From an uncultured Oscillospiraceae bacterium (GTDB lineage: Bacteria > Bacillota > Clostridia > Oscillospirales > Oscillospiraceae), in the NCBI GenBank assembly GCA_934561515.1, contig CAKTGM010000023.1:1-30524 (forward strand): a stretch of DNA of 30,524 nucleotides, read 5' to 3'. This document shows positions 23,210 to 30,388 of the stretch, in pieces. A program made the position numbers and the translations under genes. The notes below the pieces were generated by a model that did not search any database, had not been told where the DNA came from, and saw only the letters and a list, made by a program, of their open reading frames with translations. Each line of letters starts with the position of its first letter. Position 1 is the stretch's first letter.

Positions 23210-23617
23210 TTACACGCGACGGCGCTTCGGGGGACGGCAGCCGTTGTGGGGGATGGGCGTGACGTCCTTGATCATGGTGACCTCCAGGCCGACAGCCTGC
23301 AGGGCACGGATCGCCGCTTCACGACCCTGACCGGGGCCCTTGACAAAGACCTCGACCGTCTTCAGGCCGTGCTCCATTGCAGCGGTGGCAGCCGTCTCAG
23401 CGGCGCTCTGCGCGGCGAAAGGAGTGGACTTCTTGCTGCCGCGGAAACCGAGGCCGCCGGAGGAAGCCCATGAGAGGGCGTTGCCCTGCGTATCAGTCAC
23501 CGTGACCATGGTGTTGTTGAAGGAGGAACGAATGTGGACCTGACCACGTTCGACGTTCTTCTTTTCGCGACGACGACGAACAACCTTCTTACCGGTTTTA
23601 GCATTATTTGCTGCCAT
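23210..23617 (-). CDS. rpsK: 30S ribosomal protein S11
   Basis: 135 residues. A lysine/arginine-rich N-terminus (residues 9-20) is followed by HIRSSFNNTMVTVTD and the conserved end TPIPHNGCRPPKRRRV. It lines the 30S platform near the mRNA exit. AGGAGGGAG precedes the ATG. It is flanked by rpsM and rpsD at short spacing in the alpha operon. Confidence 0.98.
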   Translation of the reverse strand: MAANNAKTGKKVVRRRREKKNVERGQVHIRSSFNNTMVTVTDTQGNALSWASSGGLGFRGSKKSTPFAAQSAAETAATAAMEHGLKTVEVFVKGPGQGREAAIRALQAVGLEVTMIKDVTPIPHNGCRPPKRRRV

Positions 23618-23633
23618 ATTCTATTCTCCCTCC

Positions 23634-24002
23634 TTACTTCTTCTTGTTCGCAATGGTCTTCTTGGGGCCCTTGCGGGTACGAGCGTTGGTCTTGCTGCGC
23701 TGGCCGCGAACGGGCAGGCCGCGGCGATGACGGGTGCCGCGATAGCAGCCAATCTCGCTCAGACGCTTGATGTCGAGCGCGGTCTGGCGGCGCAGGTCGC
23801 CCTCGACCATATAGCCATGGTCGATGGCCTCACGCAGCTTGGCCTCTTCCGCGTCGGTCAGATCCTTGACGCGGGTGTCGGGGTTAATGCCTGTCTGCGC
23901 CAGAATGTCCTGAGCGCTCTTTCTGCCAATGCCGTAGATGTAAGTCAAACCGATTTCGATTCGCTTATCCTTGGGCAGGTCAATACCGGCAATACGTGCC
24001 AT
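23634..24002 (-). CDS. rpsM: 30S ribosomal protein S13
   Basis: 122 residues. MARIAGIDLPKDKRIEIGLT opens the protein, with the helix-two-turn-helix YGIGRKSAQDIL and the C-terminal tail RGLPVRGQRSKTNARTRKG that contacts the P-site tRNA. The start at 24002 is fixed by GGAGG just upstream and by family alignment; the frame is open to 24062 without a site. It is in the normal place after rpmJ. Confidence 0.98.
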   Translation of the reverse strand: MARIAGIDLPKDKRIEIGLTYIYGIGRKSAQDILAQTGINPDTRVKDLTDAEEAKLREAIDHGYMVEGDLRRQTALDIKRLSEIGCYRGTRHRRGLPVRGQRSKTNARTRKGPKKTIANKKK

Positions 24003-24025
24003 ACTCTTTAACCTCCAATTAAGTC

Positions 24026-24139
24026 TTAGCCCTGGCGCTGCTTGTGCTTGGGATTCTCGCAAATGACCATGACACGGCCTTTACGACGAATGATCTTGCA
24101 CTTCTCGCACATGGGCTTCACGGACGGTCTTACTTTCAT
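24026..24139 (-). CDS. rpmJ: 50S ribosomal protein L36
   Basis: 37 residues, easily missed because of its size. It begins MKVRPSVKPMCEKCKIIRRK. It carries the zinc ribbon ligands C11, C14, C27 and H32, so it is the zinc-binding form. It sits between infA and rpsM, its invariant position in this cluster, with GGAGG upstream of the ATG at 24139. Confidence 0.97.
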   Translation of the reverse strand: MKVRPSVKPMCEKCKIIRRKGRVMVICENPKHKQRQG

Positions 24140-24154
24140 GTCGATAAACCTCCA

Positions 24155-24373
24155 TTACTTAGTACGCCAGGTAATGCGACCGCGGGTCAGGTCGTAGGGA
24201 GACATCTCCACCGTGACCTTGTCACCTGGCAGGATCCTGATGAAATTCATTCTGAGCTTTCCGGAAATATGCGCCAATATCGTGTGTCCATTTCCAATGT
24301 CTACTTGGAATGTGGTGTTGGGCATCGCCTCAACGACAGTGCCTTCCACTTCGATCATGTCGGATTTTGCCAA
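24155..24373 (-). CDS. infA: Translation initiation factor IF-1
   Basis: 72 residues, an OB fold with the family pattern KSDMIEVEGTVVEAMPN, HISGKLRMNFIRILPGDKV and SPYDLTRGRITWR. It binds the 30S A site during initiation. The start codon is TTG (24373-24371): AGGAGGG lies 9 bases upstream, and the next ATG, at codon 6, would remove conserved residues. The first 19 bases overlap the end of the KOW-protein gene, which also contains its ribosome binding site. Confidence 0.96.
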   Translation of the reverse strand: MAKSDMIEVEGTVVEAMPNTTFQVDIGNGHTILAHISGKLRMNFIRILPGDKVTVEMSPYDLTRGRITWRTK

Positions 24374-24666
24374 AGTGTTGATCCCTCCTGGTCTTGATTA
24401 CCGTGCTCGCCGCGATAGACGGCGAGGGCTTTACGAAGCTCACTGTTTGTAATGATCTCGCTGCTTCTGAGCTTTGCGGCGAGTTCCTCCGGCGCGGCTC
24501 CCGCGCGCTGAACGTGCCTGCACTTCTTGCGCTTGGGGGCCTCGAGCCGTCTGGACCTGCCGTCCGCGAGCAGAAGATATTCGTTCTGAATATCCACAAC
24601 GAAGAAGAGCCTGCCCTTCTCCCTGCCCGCCGTCGCTAAAACAAGGTCGCTCTTCGCAATGTCCAT
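24355..24666 (-). CDS. KOW-domain RNA-binding protein
   Basis: 103 residues from the ATG at 24666. The first half shows a KOW-type beta domain (SDLVLATAGREKGRLFFVVD, then YLLLADGRSRRLEAPKRKK), as in L14e/L27e-like proteins. A conserved gene of this kind lies between map and infA in many Clostridia; its function is unknown but presumably ribosome- or RNA-linked. The ATG is preferred because GAGG lies 8 bases upstream; a GTG at 24672 sits only 2 bases after that GAGG. The last 19 bases overlap infA, so the C-terminal residues are constrained by infA's ribosome binding site. Confidence 0.85.
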   Translation of the reverse strand: MDIAKSDLVLATAGREKGRLFFVVDIQNEYLLLADGRSRRLEAPKRKKCRHVQRAGAAPEELAAKLRSSEIITNSELRKALAVYRGEHGNQDQEGSTLWQNPT

Positions 24667-24676
24667 CCGCACGTCC

Positions 24677-25429
24677 TCAGATCTCGGGAAGCGTCAGAAG
24701 CTCCGCTTCGCCGTCGGTGATGAGGATCGTGTTTTCGTAGTGTGCGGCAAGCGAACCGTCTTGGGTCCTGACAGTCCAGCCGTCCGGCATGACCCGGACT
24801 GCCGCGCCACCCGCGTTCACCATGGGTTCGACTGCGATCGTCATGCCGCGCAGCAGTCTCGGACCGTGGCCCGGCGCGCCGAAGTTCGGCACCTCGGGGC
24901 TCTCGTGCATCTTTCTGCCGATACCGTGACCGACATATTCGCGCACGACGCTGTAGCCATTGTCCTCAACGTATTTCTGCACCGCCGCAGAGATGTCCGA
25001 AAGGCGCTGGCCCTCGCGGGCGAATCGGATGCCTTCGAAGAAGCTCTGCTGTGTGACGTCGATGAGCCGCTGGGCCTCGGCGGAAATTTTTCCGCAGGGG
25101 TAAGTGGCCGCGCAGTCGCCGTGGAAGCCGCCGATGTAGGCGCCCACATCCACGCTCACGATGTCGCCCTCCTTGAGCACCCGGGGACCCGGGATGCCGT
25201 GGATGATCTCATCGTTCACGCTGACGCAGACGCTGGCCGGATAGCCGCTGTAATTGAGGAACGACGGCTCGGCTCCCTGCGATTTGATGAACCTGTACAC
25301 TGCTTTGTCAATTTCGTGGGTTGTTACGCCGGGCTTTACCATTTCCCCTGCTAACGCACGGGCAGCCGCGGTAATTTTTCCCGCTCGGCGCATCAATTCG
25401 ATCTCGCGCTCTGATTTCACAATGATCAT
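24677..25429 (-). CDS. map: Methionine aminopeptidase, type I
   Basis: 250 residues. The pita-bread fold has H77 and metal ligands D94 and D105 (in VDVGAYIGGFHGD), the later His in GHGIGRKMHESPEVPN, and the Glu ligands in AVEPMV and YENTILI. It removes initiator methionine from nascent proteins. The ATG at 25429 has AGGA 9 bases upstream; a TTG at 25435, overlapping the adk stop, is too close to that site. There is no N-terminal zinc finger, so it is the type Ia form. Confidence 0.96.
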   Translation of the reverse strand: MIIVKSEREIELMRRAGKITAAARALAGEMVKPGVTTHEIDKAVYRFIKSQGAEPSFLNYSGYPASVCVSVNDEIIHGIPGPRVLKEGDIVSVDVGAYIGGFHGDCAATYPCGKISAEAQRLIDVTQQSFFEGIRFAREGQRLSDISAAVQKYVEDNGYSVVREYVGHGIGRKMHESPEVPNFGAPGHGPRLLRGMTIAVEPMVNAGGAAVRVMPDGWTVRTQDGSLAAHYENTILITDGEAELLTLPEI

Positions 25430-25431
25430 GC

Positions 25432-26070
25432 TCAACCATCCTGTCTCAGAATCGCGAGGATCGCTTTGGAGGTGGCGTCTACCGGCCCCATATCCTCCAC
25501 AGGATACAGAACGCCGCGCTCGCGGTAGAAATCCTTGAGCGGCTCTGTTTCCCTATGATAGACCGCAAGGCGGTTCTGGACCGTCTCGGGTTTATCGTCC
25601 TTGCGCACAACAAGCTCGCCGCCGCAGGCATCGCAGACGCCTTCGACCTTCGGCGGGACAGCCACCACATGGTAGCTCGCGCCGCACTTGCTGCACACCC
25701 TGCGCCCGCTCATGCGCTCCATGATGGTCGCGTCAGCGACCTCCATGGAAACGACATGATCGAACTTGATACCGGCTGCTTCAAGAGCCTCTGCCTGAGC
25801 GATCGTGCGGGGCACACCGTCGAGGATGTAGCCCTTTTCACAGTCAGGCTCGGCGAGCCGCTCTTTGATGATGCCGATGATGACCTCATCGGGAACCAGA
25901 TGGCCTTCGTCCATGTAGGCTTTGGCCTTCATTCCCGTAGGCGTTCCTTCCTGAATCGCCGCGCGGAGAATGTTACCGGTGGAAATCGCAGGGATCCCAA
26001 GCTCACGGGAGATGACAGCGGCCTGCGTGCCCTTGCCTGCGCCCGGAGCGCCCAATAAAATCAGTTTCAT
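25432..26070 (-). CDS. adk: Adenylate kinase
   Basis: 212 residues. The P-loop GAPGAGKGT is at 7-15, and the LID contains a four-cysteine zinc site (CSKC and CDAC), the usual Gram-positive long form. It interconverts ATP+AMP and 2 ADP. The AMP-binding segment reads DGVPRT rather than DGFPRT, a substitution that is also familiar in clostridial enzymes. It lies between secY and map as in most Firmicutes. Confidence 0.97.
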   Translation of the reverse strand: MKLILLGAPGAGKGTQAAVISRELGIPAISTGNILRAAIQEGTPTGMKAKAYMDEGHLVPDEVIIGIIKERLAEPDCEKGYILDGVPRTIAQAEALEAAGIKFDHVVSMEVADATIMERMSGRRVCSKCGASYHVVAVPPKVEGVCDACGGELVVRKDDKPETVQNRLAVYHRETEPLKDFYRERGVLYPVEDMGPVDATSKAILAILRQDG

Positions 26071-26083
26071 AAAAATGCCTCTC

Positions 26084-27370
26084 TTACTCGAGGAAGCCCT
26101 TGTACTGGCGCATCATCATCTGGGATTCCAGAGCGCGGACAGTTTCGAGGGCAACGCCGACAACAATGATGACCGAGGTGCCGCCGATGGCAAGGTTGGG
26201 GCTGCCCAGAATCTTACCGACGATCAGCGGGCAGATCGCCACGATGCCGAGATAGATCGCGCCGAACAGCGTAACCTTGTTGAGGACCTTGGCAATAAAG
26301 TCAGACGTGGGCTTGCCCGGACGGAAGCCGGGGATGAAGCCGCCGTTGCGCTTGAGGTTATTGGAGATCTCAATGGGGTTGAACTGAATGGTCGCGTAGA
26401 AGTAGCTGAAGCCGATGATCATCAGGAAGTAGACGATCAGATACAGCACAGACTTGGTGTCGATCGCGTTGTAGATGCTGCGGCCGACGGTACCCTCCTC
26501 GGGCGTGCCGGCAAAGGCCCAAATGGTCGCGGGCAGGGACGCGATGGACTGCGCAAAGATGATGGGCAGAACGCCGGACATATTCACCTTCATGGGAAGG
26601 GTGGATGCCTGACCGCCGTACATCTTGCGGCCGACCTGACGCTTCGCGTACTGCACGGGAATGCGGCGCTCGGCCTCATTCACGTGAACAATGAGCACGA
26701 TCATCGCGAGGATGCCGACAATGAGCAGGGCGATCCAGAGATAGCCGATGCTGCCCTTGCTGGCAATGTAGCTCGCGCACATGGTGATCATGTTGGGTAC
26801 GCGGGACAGGATACCGGCAAACAGGATGATGGAGATGCCGTTGCCGACACCGAACTCATTGACCTGCTCACCGAGCCACATGACGAAGGAAGAACCGGCA
26901 ACAAAGGAAACGATGATCACGAGCGCCGGCCAGATGCCCTGCTGCTCGAGGATGTTGTAGTTCTTGCAGATCATGTAGTAGCCGAGGCCCTGCAGCAGGG
27001 CGATGGCTACGGTAGCATAACGGGTGATGGAGGCGATCTTCTTCTTGCCGGCCTCGCCGCCGTCGCGGGCGAGACGCTCAAGAGAGGGGATCGCGATCGT
27101 CAGCAGCTGGATGATGATCGAGCTGTTGATGTAAGGCTGAACACCCAGTGCAAAGACCGTCGCCTCAGCGAACGCGCCGCCGGACATGACGTTGTACAGG
27201 CCGAGCACCGTGCCGCTCATGCTGTCAAGGTAGTCACCGAGCAGCTTCGTATCGATATACGGCACAGGGATCGCATTACCGAGGCGGAAGATCAGAAGGA
27301 TCAGCAGGGTAAAGACGAGCTTTCTGCGCAGTTCGGGGACGCCCCAGGCCTTACGGATCGTCTGAATCAC
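26084..27370 (-). CDS. secY: Preprotein translocase subunit SecY
   Basis: 428 residues with ten predicted spans. Signatures include the plug/TM2 region around GVQPYINSSIIIQLL, the cytoplasmic loop with RRIPVQYAKR, and TM10 with GTSVIIVVGVALETVRALE. It forms the protein-conducting channel. It starts with GTG (27370-27368) immediately after the rplO TAA, with AGAGGTGG upstream, so it depends on coupling to rplO translation. Confidence 0.97.
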   Translation of the reverse strand: MIQTIRKAWGVPELRRKLVFTLLILLIFRLGNAIPVPYIDTKLLGDYLDSMSGTVLGLYNVMSGGAFAEATVFALGVQPYINSSIIIQLLTIAIPSLERLARDGGEAGKKKIASITRYATVAIALLQGLGYYMICKNYNILEQQGIWPALVIIVSFVAGSSFVMWLGEQVNEFGVGNGISIILFAGILSRVPNMITMCASYIASKGSIGYLWIALLIVGILAMIVLIVHVNEAERRIPVQYAKRQVGRKMYGGQASTLPMKVNMSGVLPIIFAQSIASLPATIWAFAGTPEEGTVGRSIYNAIDTKSVLYLIVYFLMIIGFSYFYATIQFNPIEISNNLKRNGGFIPGFRPGKPTSDFIAKVLNKVTLFGAIYLGIVAICPLIVGKILGSPNLAIGGTSVIIVVGVALETVRALESQMMMRQYKGFLE

Positions 27371-27811
27371 TTAGACCACCTCTGCCTTTCCGCCAGCTGC
27401 TTCAATTGCTTCCTTAGCAGACTGGGAAAACGCAGCGGCCTGAACGGTGACCTTCTTGGTAACAGAGCCGTTGCCAAGCACCTTGTAACCATACACGCAC
27501 TTGCTCAGGATGCCCTTCGCAAGCAGAGCCTCTGCGGTAACGGTTTCGCCATCCTCAAACTTGTTGAGGGCACTCAGGTTGATGATCTCGTAGGGCTTTG
27601 CAAAAATGTTATTGAAGCCGCGCTTCGGGGTACGGCGGGCCAGAGGCATCTGACCGCCTTCGAAACCGACGCGCACACCGCCGCCGCTGCGGGCCTTCTG
27701 GCCCTTGTGACCGCGGCCGCCGGTCTTGCCGTTGCCGCTGCCGTGGCCGCGGCCCTTGCGGAACGCTTCCTTGGTAGAGCCGGCGGCGGGAGACAGATTA
27801 TACAGTTCCAT
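27371..27811 (-). CDS. rplO: 50S ribosomal protein L15
   Basis: 146 residues. The glycine-rich N-terminal extension (RGHGSGNGKTGGRGHKGQKARSG region) that threads into 23S rRNA is followed by the globular domain ending in GGKAEVV. A late-assembly protein of the large subunit. Its stop abuts the secY start with no spacer. Confidence 0.97.
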   Translation of the reverse strand: MELYNLSPAAGSTKEAFRKGRGHGSGNGKTGGRGHKGQKARSGGGVRVGFEGGQMPLARRTPKRGFNNIFAKPYEIINLSALNKFEDGETVTAEALLAKGILSKCVYGYKVLGNGSVTKKVTVQAAAFSQSAKEAIEAAGGKAEVV

Positions 27812-27823
27812 ATCTGTTCCTCC

Positions 27824-28006
27824 TTATTTCTCTTCAGTGACCTGCAGCAGATAGCCGATCTTGGCGATCTTGCCGCGGGTCTGATCGTTGTCGGGCTGCA
27901 CGCTCTTATCGCCGATTCTGCGCAGGCCCATGGAATTGGCAGTAGCGATGTGCTTGTCGTGTCTGCCGTTCAAGCTCTTGATGAGCTCAACTTTCAAATT
28001 AGCCAT
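27824..28006 (-). CDS. rpmD: 50S ribosomal protein L30
   Basis: 60 residues, the bacterial size. It opens MANLKVELIKSLNGRHDKH and has the LRRIGDKSVQPDN segment. The start at 28006 has GGAGGCAGAG upstream; a longer frame to 28144 runs into rpsE. It lies between rpsE and rplO as usual. Confidence 0.96.
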   Translation of the reverse strand: MANLKVELIKSLNGRHDKHIATANSMGLRRIGDKSVQPDNDQTRGKIAKIGYLLQVTEEK

Positions 28007-28020
28007 GCTGCTCTGCCTCC

Positions 28021-28521
28021 TTAACCGATGATCTCTTCCACGCTCTTGCCGCGGATCTTGGCGACCTGCTCCGCGCTGCGCATGGACTTCAGGCCTTCGA
28101 TCGCAGCGCCAACAACGTTGTTGGGGTTGTTGGAGCGCAGGCACTTGGTACGGATATCCTTGATGCCGGCAGCCTCAACGACGGCACGGACAGCGCCGCC
28201 GGCGATCACGCCGGTACCGGGGGCAGCGGGCTTCATCAGCACGCGGCCGGCGCCGAACTCGCCGATCGTCTCGTGAGGAATGGTGGTACCATCAAGGGTA
28301 ACGGTGATCATGTTCTTCTTGGCGGCCTCGAGACCCTTGCGGATCGCCTCGGGGACTTCAGCGGCCTTGCCAAGGCCGTAACCGACCTTGCCCTTGCCGT
28401 CGCCAACGACCATCAGAGCGGAGAACTTGGCCACGCGGCCGCCCTTCACGGTCTTGGAAACACGGTTGAGGAAAACGAGCTTTTCCATGTATTCGCTCTG
28501 TTCGCGTTCAAATCTAGGCAT
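28021..28521 (-). CDS. rpsE: 30S ribosomal protein S5
   Basis: 166 residues. The N-terminal double-stranded-RNA-binding-type domain has VKGGRVAKFSALMVVGDGKGKVGYG, and the C-terminal half has KPAAPGTGVIAGGAVRAVVE and SNNPNNVVGA. It contributes to decoding fidelity and mRNA helicase activity at the entry channel. Spacing to its neighbours is 14-17 bases. Confidence 0.98.
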   Translation of the reverse strand: MPRFEREQSEYMEKLVFLNRVSKTVKGGRVAKFSALMVVGDGKGKVGYGLGKAAEVPEAIRKGLEAAKKNMITVTLDGTTIPHETIGEFGAGRVLMKPAAPGTGVIAGGAVRAVVEAAGIKDIRTKCLRSNNPNNVVGAAIEGLKSMRSAEQVAKIRGKSVEEIIG

Positions 28522-28538
28522 TGTATTTTCCTCCTCCC

Positions 28539-28898
28539 TTAGAATTCCAGGCCGCCCTCGCGGGCGCCTTCAGCCAGCTCTGCAACGCGGCCGTGGTACA
28601 GGTAACCGCCGCGGTCGAAAACGACCGTGTCGATGCCCTTGGCCTTGGCGCGCTCGGCGATCAGCTTACCGACCGCACGGGCGGCAACCTTGTTGCTGCC
28701 GCTGCCTTCGATCGCCTTGTCCAGGGAGGAAGCGGCAACCAGCGTGTTGCCGGCAACGTCGTCGATGATCTGAGCGTAGATGTTCTTCTCGCTGCGGAAA
28801 ACATTCAGGCGGGGTCTCTCGGGAGTGCCGGAGATCTTCGCGCGAACGCGCTTATGGCGCTTGATGCGCTGAGCGTTAGTATCGGGTCTTTTAATCAT
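28539..28898 (-). CDS. rplR: 50S ribosomal protein L18
   Basis: 119 residues from the ATG at 28898. It has RPRLNVFRSEKNIYAQIIDD and the FDRGGYLYHGRVAELAEGAREGGL end. It binds 5S rRNA together with L5. The ATG is preferred because AGGAGG lies 10 bases upstream; a GTG at 28907 is nearly on top of that site. Confidence 0.96.
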   Translation of the reverse strand: MIKRPDTNAQRIKRHKRVRAKISGTPERPRLNVFRSEKNIYAQIIDDVAGNTLVAASSLDKAIEGSGSNKVAARAVGKLIAERAKAKGIDTVVFDRGGYLYHGRVAELAEGAREGGLEF

Positions 28899-28913
28899 AT
28901 TCGGCACACCTCC

Positions 28914-29459
28914 TTACTTCTTAGCGCCGGTCTTACCGACCTTGCGGCGGATAACTTCGTCAGCATACTTGATGCCCTTGCCCTTATACGGCTCGGGAGG
29001 ACGCTTCTCGCGGATCTCAGCAGCAAACTGGCCGACCTTCTGCTTGTCGCAGCCGGAAACGATGACCTGGTTGGGCTGGGGAACCTCGATGGTGATGCCG
29101 TCGATCTCGGGGACTTCCACCGTGTGGGAGTAGCCGATGTTCATGACGAGCTTGTTACCCTCCTTGGAAACACGGTAACCAACGCCGTTGACTTCGAGCG
29201 TCTTCTTGTAGCCATCGGTGACGCCGACGACCATATTGTGCAGCAGAGCGCGGGTCAGGCCATGCAGAGCGCGGTTCTCCTTGCCGTCGTCGGGACGGGA
29301 AACGTGGAGCTCAGCGCCTTCCTGCTTGATGGTCATGGTGGGCTCAAGCTGCTGGGTCAGGGTACCCTTGGGGCCCTTGACGGTGACAAGGTTGCCCTCC
29401 GCGACGGTGACTTCAACGCCTGCGGGGATGGCAACGGGCATTCTACCAATTCTACTCAT
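28914..29459 (-). CDS. rplF: 50S ribosomal protein L6
   Basis: 181 residues. MSRIGRMPVAIPAGVEV opens the protein; the second repeat shows KRPPEPYKGKGIKYADE, the signature near the C-terminus. It sits near the sarcin-ricin loop and factor-binding site. The start at 29459 has a GGAGG site upstream, and the downstream rplR follows after 15 bases. Confidence 0.98.
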   Translation of the reverse strand: MSRIGRMPVAIPAGVEVTVAEGNLVTVKGPKGTLTQQLEPTMTIKQEGAELHVSRPDDGKENRALHGLTRALLHNMVVGVTDGYKKTLEVNGVGYRVSKEGNKLVMNIGYSHTVEVPEIDGITIEVPQPNQVIVSGCDKQKVGQFAAEIREKRPPEPYKGKGIKYADEVIRRKVGKTGAKK

Positions 29460-29474
29460 TGTTCTATACCCTCC

Positions 29475-29870
29475 TTACCACACGAACGCAAGGACTTCGC
29501 CGCCGATGTGAGCCGCGCGAGCAGCCTTATCGGTCATAACGCCCTTGGAGGTGGAGACGATGGCAATACCGAGGCCACGGAGCACGCGGGGCAGCTCATC
29601 TGCGCCGACGTAAACGCGGAGGCCGGGCTTGCTGACACGGCGGAGGCCGGTGATGACCTTGTCCTTGCCGTTGTACTTCAGGGTGATGTGGATCGTGCCC
29701 TGGGTACCATCGTCAACGATCTGATAGCTCTTGATGTAGCCCTCGTCCAGCAGGATCTGAGCGATGCTCTTCTTCATGTTGGAAGCGGGGACATCCACAG
29801 TGTCATGACGGGCACTGTTTGCGTTGCGGATGCGAGTGAGCATATCCGCAATGGGGTCAGTGATATGCAT
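29475..29870 (-). CDS. rpsH: 30S ribosomal protein S8
   Basis: 131 residues. MHITDPIADMLTRIRNANSA at the start and VSTSKGVMTDKAARAAHIGGEVLAFVW at the end (GVMTD being the family signature) are clear. It binds 16S helix 21 and in E. coli also represses the spc operon. AGGAGG lies 8-12 bases before the ATG. Directly upstream is an unusual 316-base structured gap instead of the normal short spacer from rpsN. Confidence 0.98.
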   Translation of the reverse strand: MHITDPIADMLTRIRNANSARHDTVDVPASNMKKSIAQILLDEGYIKSYQIVDDGTQGTIHITLKYNGKDKVITGLRRVSKPGLRVYVGADELPRVLRGLGIAIVSTSKGVMTDKAARAAHIGGEVLAFVW

Positions 29871-30186
29871 AGTGTAAATCCTCCTGATTTAGAGTTACGG
29901 TCATTGACCGTTTAGGTCACGAGGTATCAGTGCCAATTTGGAGCGTCGCACCGCGTGCGGTGCACGCGTAATTGACACTGACCTTTCGCGATCCTTTATC
30001 GCCAGAACGTCCATATCGCAACGTTCGTGGTTATGAGTTTGCTTCGGAGCTTCAAGCTCCGGTGCAGCGTGCTGCTGAATCCTCAGCAGCCGGTCCTTCT
30101 TGAGATTTTTTCGTTAGACGAGGCGAAGCGACGCCGGCGTACTTTGTGTACGCCAAGGAGCTTCAACGAAGTATAACGGAAAAAGA
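29871..30186 (-). other. Structured non-coding gap between rpsN and rpsH
   Basis: About 316 bases with no credible gene. Hairpins by position: 29898-29912 (ACGGTC/GACCGT); a 12-bp stem 29928-29939 with 29971-29982 enclosing two alternative perfect 7-bp hairpins (29949-29964 and 29953-29969); 29989-30003; 30006-30027; 30046-30062 (8-bp stem, 1-base loop); 30072-30091 (8-bp stem, 4-base loop); and the cloverleaf-like element 30107-30185. No hairpin is followed by a T tract on the minus strand, so transcription can run through to rpsH. Composition is less GC-biased than the flanking genes. Confidence 0.7.
30107..30185. repeat. Cloverleaf-like palindromic element with terminal inverted repeats
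   Basis: TTTTTTCGTTA (30107-30117) and the matching end TAACGGAAAAA (about 30175-30185) pair over 11 bases with one mismatch. They enclose three short hairpins: GGCG/CGCC (30123-30136), GGCGTAC/GTACGCC (30137-30155) and CTTC/GAAG (30162-30172). It looks like a small dispersed palindromic repeat or MITE-like element, or a structured RNA. It is not a tRNA: arm sizes and conserved bases do not fit. The right-end coordinate is uncertain by one base. Confidence 0.45.
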
Positions 30187-30372
30187 TCAGAAGGAGGCCT
30201 TGCGAACGCCGGGGATCTCGCCCTTGTACGCCAGCTCGCGGAAGCAGATACGGCAGACGCCGTAGTCACGCAGGTAAGCGTGGGGGCGGCCGCAGATCTT
30301 GCAGCGGTTGTAGCGGCGGGTGGAGAACTTAGCAGGAGCCTGCTGCTTGAGAATCATAGATTTCTTAGCCAT
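30187..30372 (-). CDS. rpsN: 30S ribosomal protein S14, zinc-ribbon type (type Z)
   Basis: 61 residues, the short form. The zinc ribbon has paired cysteines in NRCKICGRPHAY and GVCRICFRE. The conserved end GEIPGVRKASF is present. It binds the 30S head. It sits between rplE and rpsH as expected, with AGGAGG upstream of the ATG. Confidence 0.97.
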   Translation of the reverse strand: MAKKSMILKQQAPAKFSTRRYNRCKICGRPHAYLRDYGVCRICFRELAYKGEIPGVRKASF

Positions 30373-30388
30373 TTTTGTATCCTCCTAC

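Noticed and set aside
25700..25850. The DGVPRT change in adenylate kinase as a possible active-site defect
   Set aside because: The arginine and proline are kept, and Val at this place is, as far as I recall, common in clostridial enzymes; the rest of the enzyme is intact.
25970..28024. A 684-codon plus-strand open frame
   Set aside because: It lies antisense to adk, secY, rplO and rpmD, which are unmistakable; it reflects GC-rich third positions.
29902..30015. A 37-codon minus-strand open frame in the rpsN-rpsH gap, starting at the ATG at 30015
   Set aside because: It has no ribosome binding site, runs through the hairpins, and its sequence matches no ribosomal or other family I know; more likely a chance frame in a structured element.
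30107..30185. A tRNA gene, suggested by the cloverleaf-like folding
   Set aside because: The arms have the wrong sizes, there is no TTC-type T loop, D-loop bases or CCA-compatible acceptor stem, and the closing stem is A/T-only at its end.
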